Notes: a model not told the origin generated them from the letters alone. A stretch of 10,702 nucleotides of DNA from Syntrophobacteria bacterium (GCA_030145435.1 JAQYVQ010000178.1:1-10702); one strand, 5' to 3'. Shown: positions 1 through 6,793, counted from the first letter of the stretch. Made by a program: numbers and translations.

Positions 1-479
1 TTTGTGTCGTCTTTCTGTTTGTTGATGGAGGAGATCTCTCCGGCCAGGAGAAAATCCGCGCCCACCTGCTTGCCGACGGGCTTGCGGGTTTGCGGATCCA
101 CGTACCCGGATTCCCGCTGGTATTCGAGCTCGTCCAGGACCTCCTGACGAATTTCGGCCGCGGTGAACTCCACCTTTCCCGAGTTGATGAGGGTCGTACG
201 GATCTTGTCCGTGATCGCCTTGGTGTCGATGTGCTCGTTCGTCTTGTTCTTAACCGTGGCGACCTGGAGGACCGGACGGTTTCTCTCCTGGATGACGGGC
301 GCGGAGAGGAGGGACTGCACCATCTTCTCGGCGATCGACTGCAGGTCCGTGGACCCGAAGTCTACGGTCAAGGTTTCCACCGCGGTCGGGTCTCCGTACT
401 GGACCTTGGTGCCGCAGGCGCTTAGCGAGACGGCCAGAACGACGATCGTAAGAAGGAACCATTTCGTGCCGGGTTTCAT
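1..479 (-). CDS. lpoB: LpoB-like penicillin-binding protein activator lipoprotein (partial, 3' end outside window)
   Basis: The visible 159 codons begin at ATG 479-477, with an AAAGGAG Shine-Dalgarno nine bases upstream. The N-terminus has a basic start, a hydrophobic core and a lipobox (LSAC, Cys22), so an outer-membrane-facing lipoprotein is predicted. Residues around 68-105 (VATVKNKTNEHIDTKAITDK, then RTTLINSGKVEFTA) resemble the fold core of E. coli LpoB (VNNRTNGSLN, then LRNALANNGKF). In E. coli, LpoB crosses the periplasm and stimulates the glycan synthase PBP1B. It lacks the long Pro-rich linker of E. coli LpoB; the lipobox is followed almost directly by the globular domain. It sits 67 bases behind a ycfL-like gene, the same order as ycfL-lpoB in enterics, which strengthens the call. 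Which synthase it would activate here is unknown. The C-terminus is missing only because the window ends. Confidence 0.85.
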   Translation of the reverse strand, partial: MKPGTKWFLLTIVVLAVSLSACGTKVQYGDPTAVETLTVDFGSTDLQSIAEKMVQSLLSAPVIQERNRPVLQVATVKNKTNEHIDTKAITDKIRTTLINSGKVEFTAAEIRQEVLDELEYQRESGYVDPQTRKPVGKQVGADFLLAGEISSINKQKDDT

Positions 480-546
480 CGGAATGTTCTCCTTTCTATT
501 CTTATTCGAGGGCAGTGGGTCCGAAAACCTCCGGGCGCTGCCGCTG

Positions 547-1005
547 CTACTCTTCGACCGGGTTGGGCGCGCGGATCATGACCTTGAACCCGTTGGCGCT
601 CGGTCTCGGGCAGATGGCCCGGATCCACTTGGACTCTCTCCCGTAGAGAAGGTCCGGGGACCAGTGGACGATGTTCGACTCCACAGGGAAGCCCGTTTCG
701 TCGTACCATTCGAACCGGTACTCGAAATCGACCGTGTATTTTCTCCGGTTCTGCACGATTGCGAGCCCTTCCAGGAAGTCCCCCACAAACCTCGCCTTGA
801 TGTCCAGGACCTGGATCTCCTTGGCCAGAGGGCTGTCCTTGATGATGTAGTCCTTTTCCAGCACCTGGCCGTCTTCCCCCTCCCAGATCTCGCCGACGCC
901 CACATTGGACGTCGTTATGGGGGAACAGGCCAGGGGGATGGTTCCGATCAGGGCCAGGAGGATCAGAAAGGCCCCTGTCAGGTGTGTCCTCGGTCTGGTT
1001 CTCAT
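547..1005 (-). CDS. ycfL: YcfL-like (DUF1425) lipoprotein
   Basis: This is a 152-residue predicted lipoprotein with a signal sequence over residues 1-26 and Cys27. The lipobox is irregular (PLAC, with Pro at -3), so lipidation is likely but not certain. Residues 91-108 (TVDFEYRFEWYDETGFPV) match the signature of the YcfL/DUF1425 family, in which E. coli YcfL has VTVHYRFYWYDARGLEM. The function of the family is unknown; it is usually encoded beside lpoB, as here. I chose ATG 1005 because GGAGG at 1018-1014 is eight bases away. The ATG at 1011 is only two bases from that site, and the longer reading frame from 1113 runs into the preceding gene. It follows the COG3014-like gene by 44 bases and precedes lpoB by 67, with no terminator visible, so the three genes probably form one transcript. 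Confidence 0.82.
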   Translation of the reverse strand: MRTRPRTHLTGAFLILLALIGTIPLACSPITTSNVGVGEIWEGEDGQVLEKDYIIKDSPLAKEIQVLDIKARFVGDFLEGLAIVQNRRKYTVDFEYRFEWYDETGFPVESNIVHWSPDLLYGRESKWIRAICPRPSANGFKVMIRAPNPVEE

Positions 1006-1049
1006 CGTCATCCCCTCCCTGGGTTGTCCGTGATTTGCTCTGGCGTTTG

Positions 1050-2519
1050 TTATTCTACCCTGTCTACACCACTCGGGCCAAGCTGGAAAACGTTGAAGCC
1101 GATCAGATCCCACGGCCCGGTCCGTGCGCTGACAAAGATCGTCTCCCCGGGCCGCACGTCCAGGACGAATTCCTTCTCCTGCACTCTGCCCCCCGTGTCG
1201 CCGTGAAGGGCGAAGACGAGCTCGTGTCTACCCGCCGGCAGGAAGACCCGGGCCACCTGCATATTCTGGGGCAGAGTCTGCCAGCACCGGAGATCGGCCT
1301 GTTCGGTGATCACGTTGTAGAGGTTTGCCACCATGTCTGCTGCCCAGCCACCCTGATCCCTCGCTGTCTTCACCATGGCGCCCTTGACCGCCGACCGGAA
1401 CACCTGTTTCAGGGCGAGGGTGGTCATCCGGTCGTCCAGATTCCGTATGGCGATCGCCTCCAGATCCGTCAAGACGAAGGTCCTTCCGTACAAATGGCCC
1501 TGGCGGTCGTAGAGTGCGCCATAGCGCACCGGGTTCGGCACGGGTTCGTACTTCGGGAAGGCCATGGGGACGATCCCTACGTCGGGGATCGGGATCGAGA
1601 TTTTGATCTGCGTCTTCCGGGGGGCCATTCCGGAACCGAAGAAGATGATCACTTCGCCTTCCCGCCTTTCATTCCACATGCGGGGTTGTTTCCCGAGCCT
1701 TTTCACGTTCTCCTTCAGCTCATCCGAGAGCCCGGAGCGCATGGCCATCCGGAGGAGGTCGTTTTCCACATACGGGACCCCGGGCCGTAGGTCCTGCACC
1801 TTCTTCAGGTCGATATAGGCATCGTTGTACTCCCGGTTCAACTCGTAGACGATTGCGGACAGGTAGTACGCAAAGGCGTCTTCATACAGATTCTTTGCCC
1901 TTCGGACGATCTCCTTCTGGTCCTGGTAGTGGACATCCACCGCCCGGAAGACCCCGCGGGACGAAATGCCCCTTCTTTTGGCCTCGTCTTGGACGCGCTC
2001 GTACTCCTCTTGACGCATCCTCTCGTTTTCCTTCTGCCGAGCGAAGCTCCTGCGTATCTCCACCCGTGCCCCTTCGTAGTCGTGCAGAAAGAGGTAGTTC
2101 GAGGCCTTGAAGGTATGGACGAGCACCTTCTCGAAGGGTTCGCCGCTGTAAGGCAGGGTCTTCTCGTTGAGGAATATGCTTCCCACCTGAGCCGTTCCCT
2201 TGGACAGGCTCACGACGGCCTTCTCCTCGTGGTGCCGGATGACCTCTTCGGCCTCGCTGAATTCGGCATTGCTCGCCTCGAGATGGCCCTGGGTATGGAG
2301 GATCATCCCCCCCTCCAGGAGATAAGCGAGCCGGTTCAGGCCCTTCTTCGAATGCTTGTCCGCTTGCTCGAACGCCTCCTCCGAACTGCCGTCCTCGAAG
2401 TCGCTGATGAGATCCTGTGTCTCGACCGGGTAGTGGGTCAGCGTCGAGCAGGCCACGAGGATCAGAGGGAGAAGACAGACGAGCCTGGCGAAGGACGGGC
2501 AACCGGCTCCAGTCCGCAT
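1050..2519 (-). CDS. COG3014-type helical-repeat (TPR-like) lipoprotein
   Basis: This is a 489-residue protein with an N-terminal lipoprotein signal and a clean lipobox (LVAC, Cys24). Residues 45-280 are charged, amphipathic helices of TPR-like character. They include the family-typical segment LPYSGEPFEKVLVHTFKASN (122-141) followed by a YEGARVEIRR segment. Residues 288-489 look more beta-rich, with an INxx-type C-terminal sandwich (ARVFLPAGRHELVF, then EFVLDVRPGETIFVSA). The family commonly precedes DUF1425 and LpoB genes, as here, and a role in cell-envelope or peptidoglycan maintenance is inferred from that context only. The start is ATG 2519, directly before the signal peptide. An in-frame opening continues to 2768 but crosses a repetitive element and encodes no recognisable sequence. 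The chosen ATG lies inside the element's terminal repeat, and its Shine-Dalgarno is weak (GAAGG, about 11 bases away), so the 5' end may have been remodelled by insertion. Confidence 0.8.
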   Translation of the reverse strand: MRTGAGCPSFARLVCLLPLILVACSTLTHYPVETQDLISDFEDGSSEEAFEQADKHSKKGLNRLAYLLEGGMILHTQGHLEASNAEFSEAEEVIRHHEEKAVVSLSKGTAQVGSIFLNEKTLPYSGEPFEKVLVHTFKASNYLFLHDYEGARVEIRRSFARQKENERMRQEEYERVQDEAKRRGISSRGVFRAVDVHYQDQKEIVRRAKNLYEDAFAYYLSAIVYELNREYNDAYIDLKKVQDLRPGVPYVENDLLRMAMRSGLSDELKENVKRLGKQPRMWNERREGEVIIFFGSGMAPRKTQIKISIPIPDVGIVPMAFPKYEPVPNPVRYGALYDRQGHLYGRTFVLTDLEAIAIRNLDDRMTTLALKQVFRSAVKGAMVKTARDQGGWAADMVANLYNVITEQADLRCWQTLPQNMQVARVFLPAGRHELVFALHGDTGGRVQEKEFVLDVRPGETIFVSARTGPWDLIGFNVFQLGPSGVDRVE

Positions 2520-2571
2520 ATTGCACGAAGCCTTCGGCTGCGAGCGGCGTAAGCACGGAATCTTCGTGAAG

Positions 2572-2613
2572 GGACGAAATTGGGGACAGCCCCTGCTGTC
2601 CCCAATTTCGTCC
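2572..2613. repeat. Perfect 42-nt REP-like palindrome
   Basis: The arm GGACGAAATTGGGGACAG (2572-2589) is followed by its exact reverse complement at 2596-2613. One further C-G pair gives a 19-bp stem with a 4-base loop. The AATTGGGGACAG core resembles REP-type palindromes that I associate with Y1/RAYT (IS200-like) transposases in many bacteria; that association is from memory. No such transposase is in the window. Confidence 0.75.
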
Positions 2614-2614
2614 G

Positions 2615-2683
2615 AGTTGATTCTTGAGGCTCGGACCTGGATGTACTTCAGTACTATCCGACCCCGACCCTCAAGAATCAACT
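2615..2683. repeat. Nested 69-nt inverted repeat
   Basis: AGTTGATTCTTGAGG (2615-2629) pairs perfectly with 2669-2683. TCGG (2631-2634) pairs with CCGA (2664-2667) across a single C-C mismatch. Inside, GGATGTACT (2639-2647) pairs with AGTACTATCC (2650-2659) with one bulge. The whole unit folds into a single long hairpin next to the 2572-2613 palindrome, and it belongs to the MITE-like element. Confidence 0.7.
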
Positions 2684-2970
2684 TCGCCCTCCGGGCCCGA
2701 ACCTTCCGCACTTCCACCGCTCTCGCTACGAAGTTTCGTGCAACATGCGGGCTAGGGCGGTTCCTCATGTCATGTTGCCTTGGCTGGTTAACGGCCCTGG
2801 AGCGCAGACGCAGTCCGGGCGCGCCGTTGCGCTCTTACGTTGAAACTGTATCACACCTTAGGAGGCCGTCGGCTGGAAGTCAATGAGAGGGGTGATTTAT
2901 CGATGGAAAACAGCTATGTTATGTGTATGGAAGTAACGTAGACATTCACCGCGACGGGGAGTCCTGATTC

Positions 2971-3708
2971 ATGGAGAATACTTCTTTGTTCGCAGCATTC
3001 ACGGCCGGGTTGCTCTCTTTCCTTTCGCCCTGCATCCTGCCGTTGATTCCTGCGTATTTGAGCTTCATCTCGGGCGTATCTTTGAGCGAGATGCGCAAAG
3101 AGGAATCCGACGAGAAATCCTCCGTAAAGGTCTTGTCCAACGCATTGTTCTTCGTGATGGGCTTCTCCTTTGTCTTCGTAGCCCTGGGTGCGTCGGCCAC
3201 GTTCCTCGGCAATTTCTTCATCGCCGAACTCGGTATACTTCGGAGGGTTGCCGGAGTCCTGGTGATTCTGCTCGGGTTGCTCGTGCTGGGCGTGTTCCGG
3301 GTCGGGTTCCTGGACCAGGAGAAGCGATACCACCAGAGGACGAAGTCCTTCGGCCTGTTCGGGTCCTTCCTGGTCGGTATGGCCTTTGCCTTTGGCTGGA
3401 CGCCGTGCATCGGCCCGATCCTGGCTGCGATTCTGTTTGTTGCGAGCACGAAAGAGACGGTTGCCCAGGGAATCGGACTCCTGGCTGTCTACTCGGCCGG
3501 ACTGGGCATTCCCTTTCTGCTGGCTGCCCTGGCGGTCGATCGGTTCCTGAAGGTCTCCTCGTGGATCAGAAGGCACTTCCAGGCAATCAAGATAACGAGC
3601 GGATTGTTGTTGATTGCGGTCGGCATCTTGATGTTGACGGACGATCTGACCCGGATCACCGAGTCTTTGATGAAACTCATGAGCGTTGTGGGGGGGCCGC
3701 CTTCCTGA
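2971..3708 (+). CDS. ccdA: CcdA/DsbD-family cytochrome c biogenesis transmembrane protein
   Basis: This is a 245-residue integral membrane protein with about six hydrophobic segments (roughly 5-35, 55-80, 88-110, 128-158, 166-190 and 205-224). The two family-defining cysteines are present in duplicated motifs: FLSPCILPLIPAYLSFISG (Cys21) and GWTPCIGPI (Cys146). CcdA-type proteins carry electrons from cytoplasmic thioredoxin across the inner membrane. The electrons reduce periplasmic thiol-disulfide proteins, including those that keep apocytochrome c heme-binding cysteines reduced. Length is usual for stand-alone CcdA, and the periplasmic domains of full DsbD are absent. GGAG lies nine bases before the ATG. 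No TlpA/ResA-type thioredoxin partner is adjacent, so the partner must be encoded elsewhere. fabF follows after 108 bases, and whether the two share a transcript is unclear. Confidence 0.92.
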   Translation: MENTSLFAAFTAGLLSFLSPCILPLIPAYLSFISGVSLSEMRKEESDEKSSVKVLSNALFFVMGFSFVFVALGASATFLGNFFIAELGILRRVAGVLVILLGLLVLGVFRVGFLDQEKRYHQRTKSFGLFGSFLVGMAFAFGWTPCIGPILAAILFVASTKETVAQGIGLLAVYSAGLGIPFLLAALAVDRFLKVSSWIRRHFQAIKITSGLLLIAVGILMLTDDLTRITESLMKLMSVVGGPPS

Positions 3709-3816
3709 GGGCCTCGGGGCAATGGTTGACAAGAACCCCGGATCCTTTCTACCTTGATCAGGTCCAAGGAACGAGGTCATTTCAGGGCAGTGCGTCTCAA
3801 GTAAAGGGGCTTTGAC

Positions 3817-5073
3817 GTGAGCAGGACTCGAGTGGTGGTGACCGGAATAGGTTTGGTTACGCCCCTGGGCATCGGGGTGGATCGCAACTGGGAATCCCTC
3901 TGCAAGGGCCGGTCAGGGATACGGAAGATCGACCGGTTCAAAGTATCGGACCTCGCCTCTCAGATTGCGGGCCTGGTTCCTGATTTCGATCCCGAGCAGT
4001 TCATGGACAAGAAGGAGGTCCGCAGGAACGATCCGTTCGTGCACTTTGGAATGGCGGCCAGCGAACTCGCGGTGGCGGACGCCGGCCCATTCATCCGAAA
4101 CGGCAATGCGGGCCGTGTGGGTGTCGTGTTCGGCACGGGCTTCGGCGGCCTGCAGACCTGCGAGCAGGCCTATCACGTGCTGGAGAAGAAGGGCCCGGGA
4201 AGGATGTCCCCCTTTTACGTGCCCATGATCATCCCGAACCTTGCTCCCGGGCAGATTGCCATCCGTTTCGGTGCAAAGGGGCCGAACCTTTGCTTCTCCA
4301 CGGCCTGCAGTGCGAGTACGCACAGCCTCGGTCATGCCTACCGACTGATCCACCATGGGGAAGCGGACGCCGTGATTGCAGGGGGTGCGGAGGCCGCGGT
4401 CACACGTCTCGGGATCAGTGCCTTTGCCGCCATGCGAGCCCTTTCACGTCGGAACGATGATCCGGAGGCAGCGTGCCGCCCCTTTGAAAGAGATCGTGAC
4501 GGGTTCGTCATGGGTGAAGGGGCCGGCGCCCTGATCCTGGAGGAGCAAGGGCATGCGGTGAAGAGGGGTGCACGTATCCATGGCGAGATCATAGGCTACG
4601 GCCAGAACGGGGATGCCCACCACATCACCGCTCCGTCCCCGGACGGGGAGGGCGCGGCCGAGTGCATGCGTGCCGCCTTGAGAGATGCACGGATCGAGCC
4701 CGCGGCCGTGGAATACATGAACGCCCACGGAACCGGGACCACCTTCAACGACCTCGTGGAGACCCGGGCTGTGAAGAATGTGTTCGGCGCCCATGCGGGG
4801 AACATGTTCGTCAGTTCGACCAAGTCGATGACAGGCCACCTCCTGGGCGCCGTGGGCGCCATAGAGGCGATCTTCACCCTCCTCGCTCTGCAGCATGGCA
4901 TCCTGCCCCCAACGATCAACTACGAAAACCCGGACCCGGAATGCGACCTGGACTACGTGCCTAACCAGGCGAGAGAGGCACCCATCAGGATAGCGATGTC
5001 GAATTCCTTCGGGTTTGGGGGTACGAACGGGTCGATTGTGTTCAAGAAATACACTGAGGAGCCGGACGATTGA
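3817..5073 (+). CDS. fabF: Beta-ketoacyl-ACP synthase II (FabF)
   Basis: This 418-residue condensing enzyme catalyses decarboxylative condensation of malonyl-ACP with acyl-ACP during fatty-acid elongation in the cytoplasm. The catalytic triad is intact: Cys164 in FSTACSAS, His304 in NAHGTGT and His341 in STKSMTGHLLGAVG. These are each one position from the E. coli FabF residues. The conserved glycine-rich end SNSFGFGGTNGSIVF (395-409) is present. Translation starts at GTG 3817, with AAAGGGG about eight bases upstream, and gives the expected MSRTRVVVTGIGLVTPLG N-terminus. No ACP, FabG or other fab gene flanks it, so it could be a dedicated paralogue rather than the sole elongation synthase. 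The stop codon overlaps the start of the next gene (ATTGA), which predicts translational coupling. Confidence 0.95.
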   Translation: MSRTRVVVTGIGLVTPLGIGVDRNWESLCKGRSGIRKIDRFKVSDLASQIAGLVPDFDPEQFMDKKEVRRNDPFVHFGMAASELAVADAGPFIRNGNAGRVGVVFGTGFGGLQTCEQAYHVLEKKGPGRMSPFYVPMIIPNLAPGQIAIRFGAKGPNLCFSTACSASTHSLGHAYRLIHHGEADAVIAGGAEAAVTRLGISAFAAMRALSRRNDDPEAACRPFERDRDGFVMGEGAGALILEEQGHAVKRGARIHGEIIGYGQNGDAHHITAPSPDGEGAAECMRAALRDARIEPAAVEYMNAHGTGTTFNDLVETRAVKNVFGAHAGNMFVSSTKSMTGHLLGAVGAIEAIFTLLALQHGILPPTINYENPDPECDLDYVPNQAREAPIRIAMSNSFGFGGTNGSIVFKKYTEEPDD

Positions 5074-6272
5074 AGTATGTGCTCGTGGTGGGTGATGGGA
5101 TGGCGGACGAGCCTCTGGAGGAACTGGGAGGCCGAACTCCGTTGGAGGCGAGCCGCACCCCCAATATGGATTTCTTCGCGCGGAATGGGCAGGTGGGGCT
5201 GGTGCGAACGATACCGGAGGGAATGCCCCCGGGTAGTGACGTGGCCAACATGTCCTTGATGGGCTACTCGCCCCAAACCTACTACACGGGCAGGGCGCCG
5301 CTGGAGGCGGCGAGCATGGGCCTGGACCTCGGCCCTGACGATGTCGCATTCCGCTGCAACTTGGTGACCCTGGAGGAACGCCGTGAAGGCCTCTTCATGG
5401 CGGACTACAGTGGGGGCAGTATTTCCACGGAGCGGGCAAGGGCATACATTCAGGTCCTTAACGATAGGCTCGCCGGGCCTGCCTTCGAGTTCCATCCGGG
5501 CGTCTCCTACCGGCACATACTCCTCTGGAGGGAAGGTCGGAAGGAGTTTGAGGGGCTCGAGACCACCCCCCCACATGACATCCTCGGGCAGCCTGTGGAT
5601 TCCCACTTACCGTGCGGGCCCGGCAGCCGGAAGCTAAAGGAAATGACGGATGAGGCCCGCGGTGTGTTGCTCGCGCACCTGTCGTCCCGGGGTGAGACCG
5701 GTTCGGCAGGGCAGGCCAATGCCATATGGCTGTGGGGAGAAGGCCACAAACCGCAGCTGCCCTTGCTCCAGGAGCGATTCGGGGTGCGGGGGGTCGCGGT
5801 GTCCGCTGTTGACCTGATCAAGGGGCTGGGGCGGTGCGCCGGGCTGGAGACGATCGATGTGCCGGGAGCGACAGGAGATCTGGAGACCAACTACCAGGGA
5901 AAGGCCTACACGGTGCTGAAGGCCCTGGGAGAATTCGATTTCGCCTTTCTCCACGTGGAGGCCCCGGATGAGGCGAGCCACCGGGGAAACCTGCAGGAGA
6001 AGATCGACGCGATCGAGAGGTTCGACGAAGAGGTGCTGGGTGTGCTCAGGAAGGGGCTCGCCAAGAAGAAGATCCAGTACCGGCTCCTGGTCCTGCCGGA
6101 CCACCTGACGCCCCTTAGGATCCGCACGCATGCGGACACGCCGGTTCCGTTCCTCCTGTATCCGGAAGGGCCGGGTTCCGGTGCCTCGTACAGTGAAAAG
6201 GAGGCAGAGCGCAGCGGAATCCTGATCGAAGATGGAAGCAGGATGCTGGACGTTCTCTTCCAAAAAGAATGA
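5070..6272 (+). CDS. apgM: Cofactor-independent phosphoglycerate mutase, archaeal type (ApgM)
   Basis: This 400-residue alkaline-phosphatase-superfamily enzyme interconverts 3- and 2-phosphoglycerate in glycolysis/gluconeogenesis without 2,3-bisphosphoglycerate. Metal-ligand and active-site motifs are visible in order: VVGDGMAD (Asp9), GSDVANMSLMGY (Ser56 as likely phosphoryl acceptor), HVEAPDEASHRG (295-306; Asp300, His304), LPDHLTP (Asp344, His345) and RTHADTPVPF (His354). Length is typical for the ApgM family and shorter than the roughly 510-residue GpmI type. The start is TTG 5070, with GAGGAG eight bases upstream inside the end of fabF; this gives the canonical MKYVLVVGDGMAD start. The overlap with the fabF stop points to a shared transcript. 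A phosphonate-metabolism relative such as phosphonopyruvate decarboxylase is a less likely alternative. A hairpin at 6286-6303 may end the transcript. Confidence 0.9.
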   Translation: MKYVLVVGDGMADEPLEELGGRTPLEASRTPNMDFFARNGQVGLVRTIPEGMPPGSDVANMSLMGYSPQTYYTGRAPLEAASMGLDLGPDDVAFRCNLVTLEERREGLFMADYSGGSISTERARAYIQVLNDRLAGPAFEFHPGVSYRHILLWREGRKEFEGLETTPPHDILGQPVDSHLPCGPGSRKLKEMTDEARGVLLAHLSSRGETGSAGQANAIWLWGEGHKPQLPLLQERFGVRGVAVSAVDLIKGLGRCAGLETIDVPGATGDLETNYQGKAYTVLKALGEFDFAFLHVEAPDEASHRGNLQEKIDAIERFDEEVLGVLRKGLAKKKIQYRLLVLPDHLTPLRIRTHADTPVPFLLYPEGPGSGASYSEKEAERSGILIEDGSRMLDVLFQKE

Positions 6273-6285
6273 AAGTTGGGCCCTC

Positions 6286-6303
6286 TTGGGGCGAAGGCCC
6301 CAA
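6286..6303 (+). terminator. Hairpin downstream of apgM
   Basis: TTGGGGC and GCCCCAA form a perfect 7-bp stem around GAAG, starting 14 bases after the apgM stop. There is no T-tract behind it (ATATCAT follows), so it is either a weak intrinsic terminator or an mRNA 3'-end stabiliser. A smaller hairpin, GGGAAA-GGAA-TTTCCC, follows at 6333-6348. Confidence 0.5.
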
Positions 6304-6541
6304 ATATCATACGGAAAACTATTTTCGAAAAAGGGAAAGGAATTTCCCAAACCGAACCGACCGACCGTTCTCTTTCGCCTCCTTCAAGTAGCCCCGGACG
6401 AACCCTTCTCCCTCAACGCCAGGATCGCTGTGCGACCCTCGGGACAGCAAGCCGTGGGGATGAAAGCATAAATCGAGGCGACCCCCCCGTCGTCAAGGAG
6501 TTGCCGGCCTGCGCTCGAAGGGCGAAAAGGGCCGATGGATG

Positions 6542-6596
6542 CCTCCTAGGCAAGGGAATTGCAGAGCGCTGCGGGTGCCCTGATTGCCTTAGGAGG
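6542..6596 (+). promoter_or_regulatory. Helix sequestering the Shine-Dalgarno of the 6602 gene
   Basis: CCTCCTAGGCAA (6542-6553) is complementary over all 12 positions to TTGCCT (6584-6589) plus AGGAGG (6591-6596), with a single bulged T at 6590. The AGGAGG is the Shine-Dalgarno of the GTG start at 6602. The enclosed 30 bases contain GGG (6554-6556) with CCC (6578-6580) and a GCAG-AGCG-CTGC hairpin (6561-6572). An alternative hairpin, TGCC-TCCTA-GGCA (6540-6552), uses the same bases and would free the ribosome-binding site. Mutually exclusive folds next to an RBS are typical of translational switches; the signal sensed is unknown. Confidence 0.6.
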
Positions 6597-6601
6597 GGGT
6601 T

Positions 6602-6793
6602 GTGATTACTGTTTGCTCGAGATGTAAGCATAGGATCAACGAAACCGTTGACAAAGGTTCCGAGAAGAAGGTTAGCCACGGGATTTGCGCCCGATGTCTG
6701 GCCATCCTGGAAAATGAGATCCGGGAAAGCGCCAAGGCGACGGAAAATGGGCCGAAACCCGAGGTGACCCCTCTCCACGCCGAAGACCCATAG
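6602..6793 (+). CDS. Small Cys4 (zinc-ribbon-like) protein with SHGIC motif
   Basis: This is a 63-residue protein with Cys5-x2-Cys8 and Cys29-x2-Cys32, a spacing expected for a single zinc or metal site. The segment VSHGICARC (24-32) together with the first CSRCK recalls the CxxCKKIRD...SHGICPEC module. I know that module from the ends of PAS/GAF sensor proteins and response regulators, especially in Deltaproteobacteria. Here it stands alone, followed by a short helix (LAILENEIRESAKA) and a polar, probably disordered tail. It starts at GTG with AGGAGG five bases upstream. That strong ribosome-binding site is complementary to an upstream segment, so translation is probably controlled. No sensor gene is next to it. 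The function is unknown, and metal or redox sensing is only a guess from the cysteines. Confidence 0.7.
   Translation: MITVCSRCKHRINETVDKGSEKKVSHGICARCLAILENEIRESAKATENGPKPEVTPLHAEDP

Larger units (their letters stand above)
2514..2750. mobile_element. MITE-like element with imperfect terminal inverted repeats
   Basis: The left end CCGCATATTGCACGAA (2514-2529) is the reverse complement of the right end TTCGTGCAACATGCGG (2735-2750) at 15 of 16 positions. Similarity continues inward for about 35 more bases with small gaps (CTTCG, GCGAG, GCGG, AAG and CGGAA blocks in the same order). It also continues weakly outward for about 12 bases on each side. Inside lie two strong palindromes (2572-2613 and 2615-2683) and no transposase. 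Small size, terminal inverted repeats and no coding capacity fit a non-autonomous element. I saw no clear target-site duplication. A third copy of the right end occurs at 9780-9800, which shows that the sequence is dispersed. Confidence 0.65.
2520..2970. other. Gene-free divergent region
   Basis: These 451 bases separate the minus-strand lipoprotein operon from plus-strand ccdA. The left half is the MITE-like element. The right part (2769-2970) has no convincing gene. Two very short frames (2883-2936 and 2903-2941) have no supporting features. I could not identify a good sigma-70 promoter for either side, although divergent promoters must lie here. Confidence 0.6.
6273..6601 (+). other. Long gene-free leader region before the Cys4 small gene
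   Basis: These 329 bases contain the apgM hairpins (6286-6303 and 6333-6348) and then a GC-rich stretch without a credible reading frame. CCTCG (6437-6441) can pair with CGAGG (6474-6478). Several further short stems occur between 6480 and 6540. The final 60 bases form the RBS-sequestering helix described separately. I could not match the region to any riboswitch class I know. No strong promoter is obvious. Confidence 0.5.

Noticed and set aside
163..1206. Long plus-strand open frame of 347 codons
   Set aside because: It is antisense to the lpoB-ycfL operon, has no ribosome-binding site and no recognisable domain. The minus-strand genes have lipoprotein signals and family motifs.
2520..2768. 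Extension of the COG3014-type gene upstream to 2768
   Set aside because: The extra 83 codons translate repeat DNA and would place the lipoprotein signal peptide internally.
2883..2941. Two tiny leader frames upstream of ccdA (17 and 12 codons)
   Set aside because: They overlap each other, have no convincing role and show no features of an attenuator.
3726..3754. Sigma-70 promoter with perfect TTGACA before fabF
   Set aside because: At 17-base spacing the -10 position reads CTACCT. Only the -35 half is convincing, so I do not call it.
6349..6540. Known riboswitch classes (c-di-GMP-I, TPP, Moco, glycine)
   Set aside because: I checked by eye for conserved core sequences and found none. Only the downstream RBS-sequestering helix is supportable.
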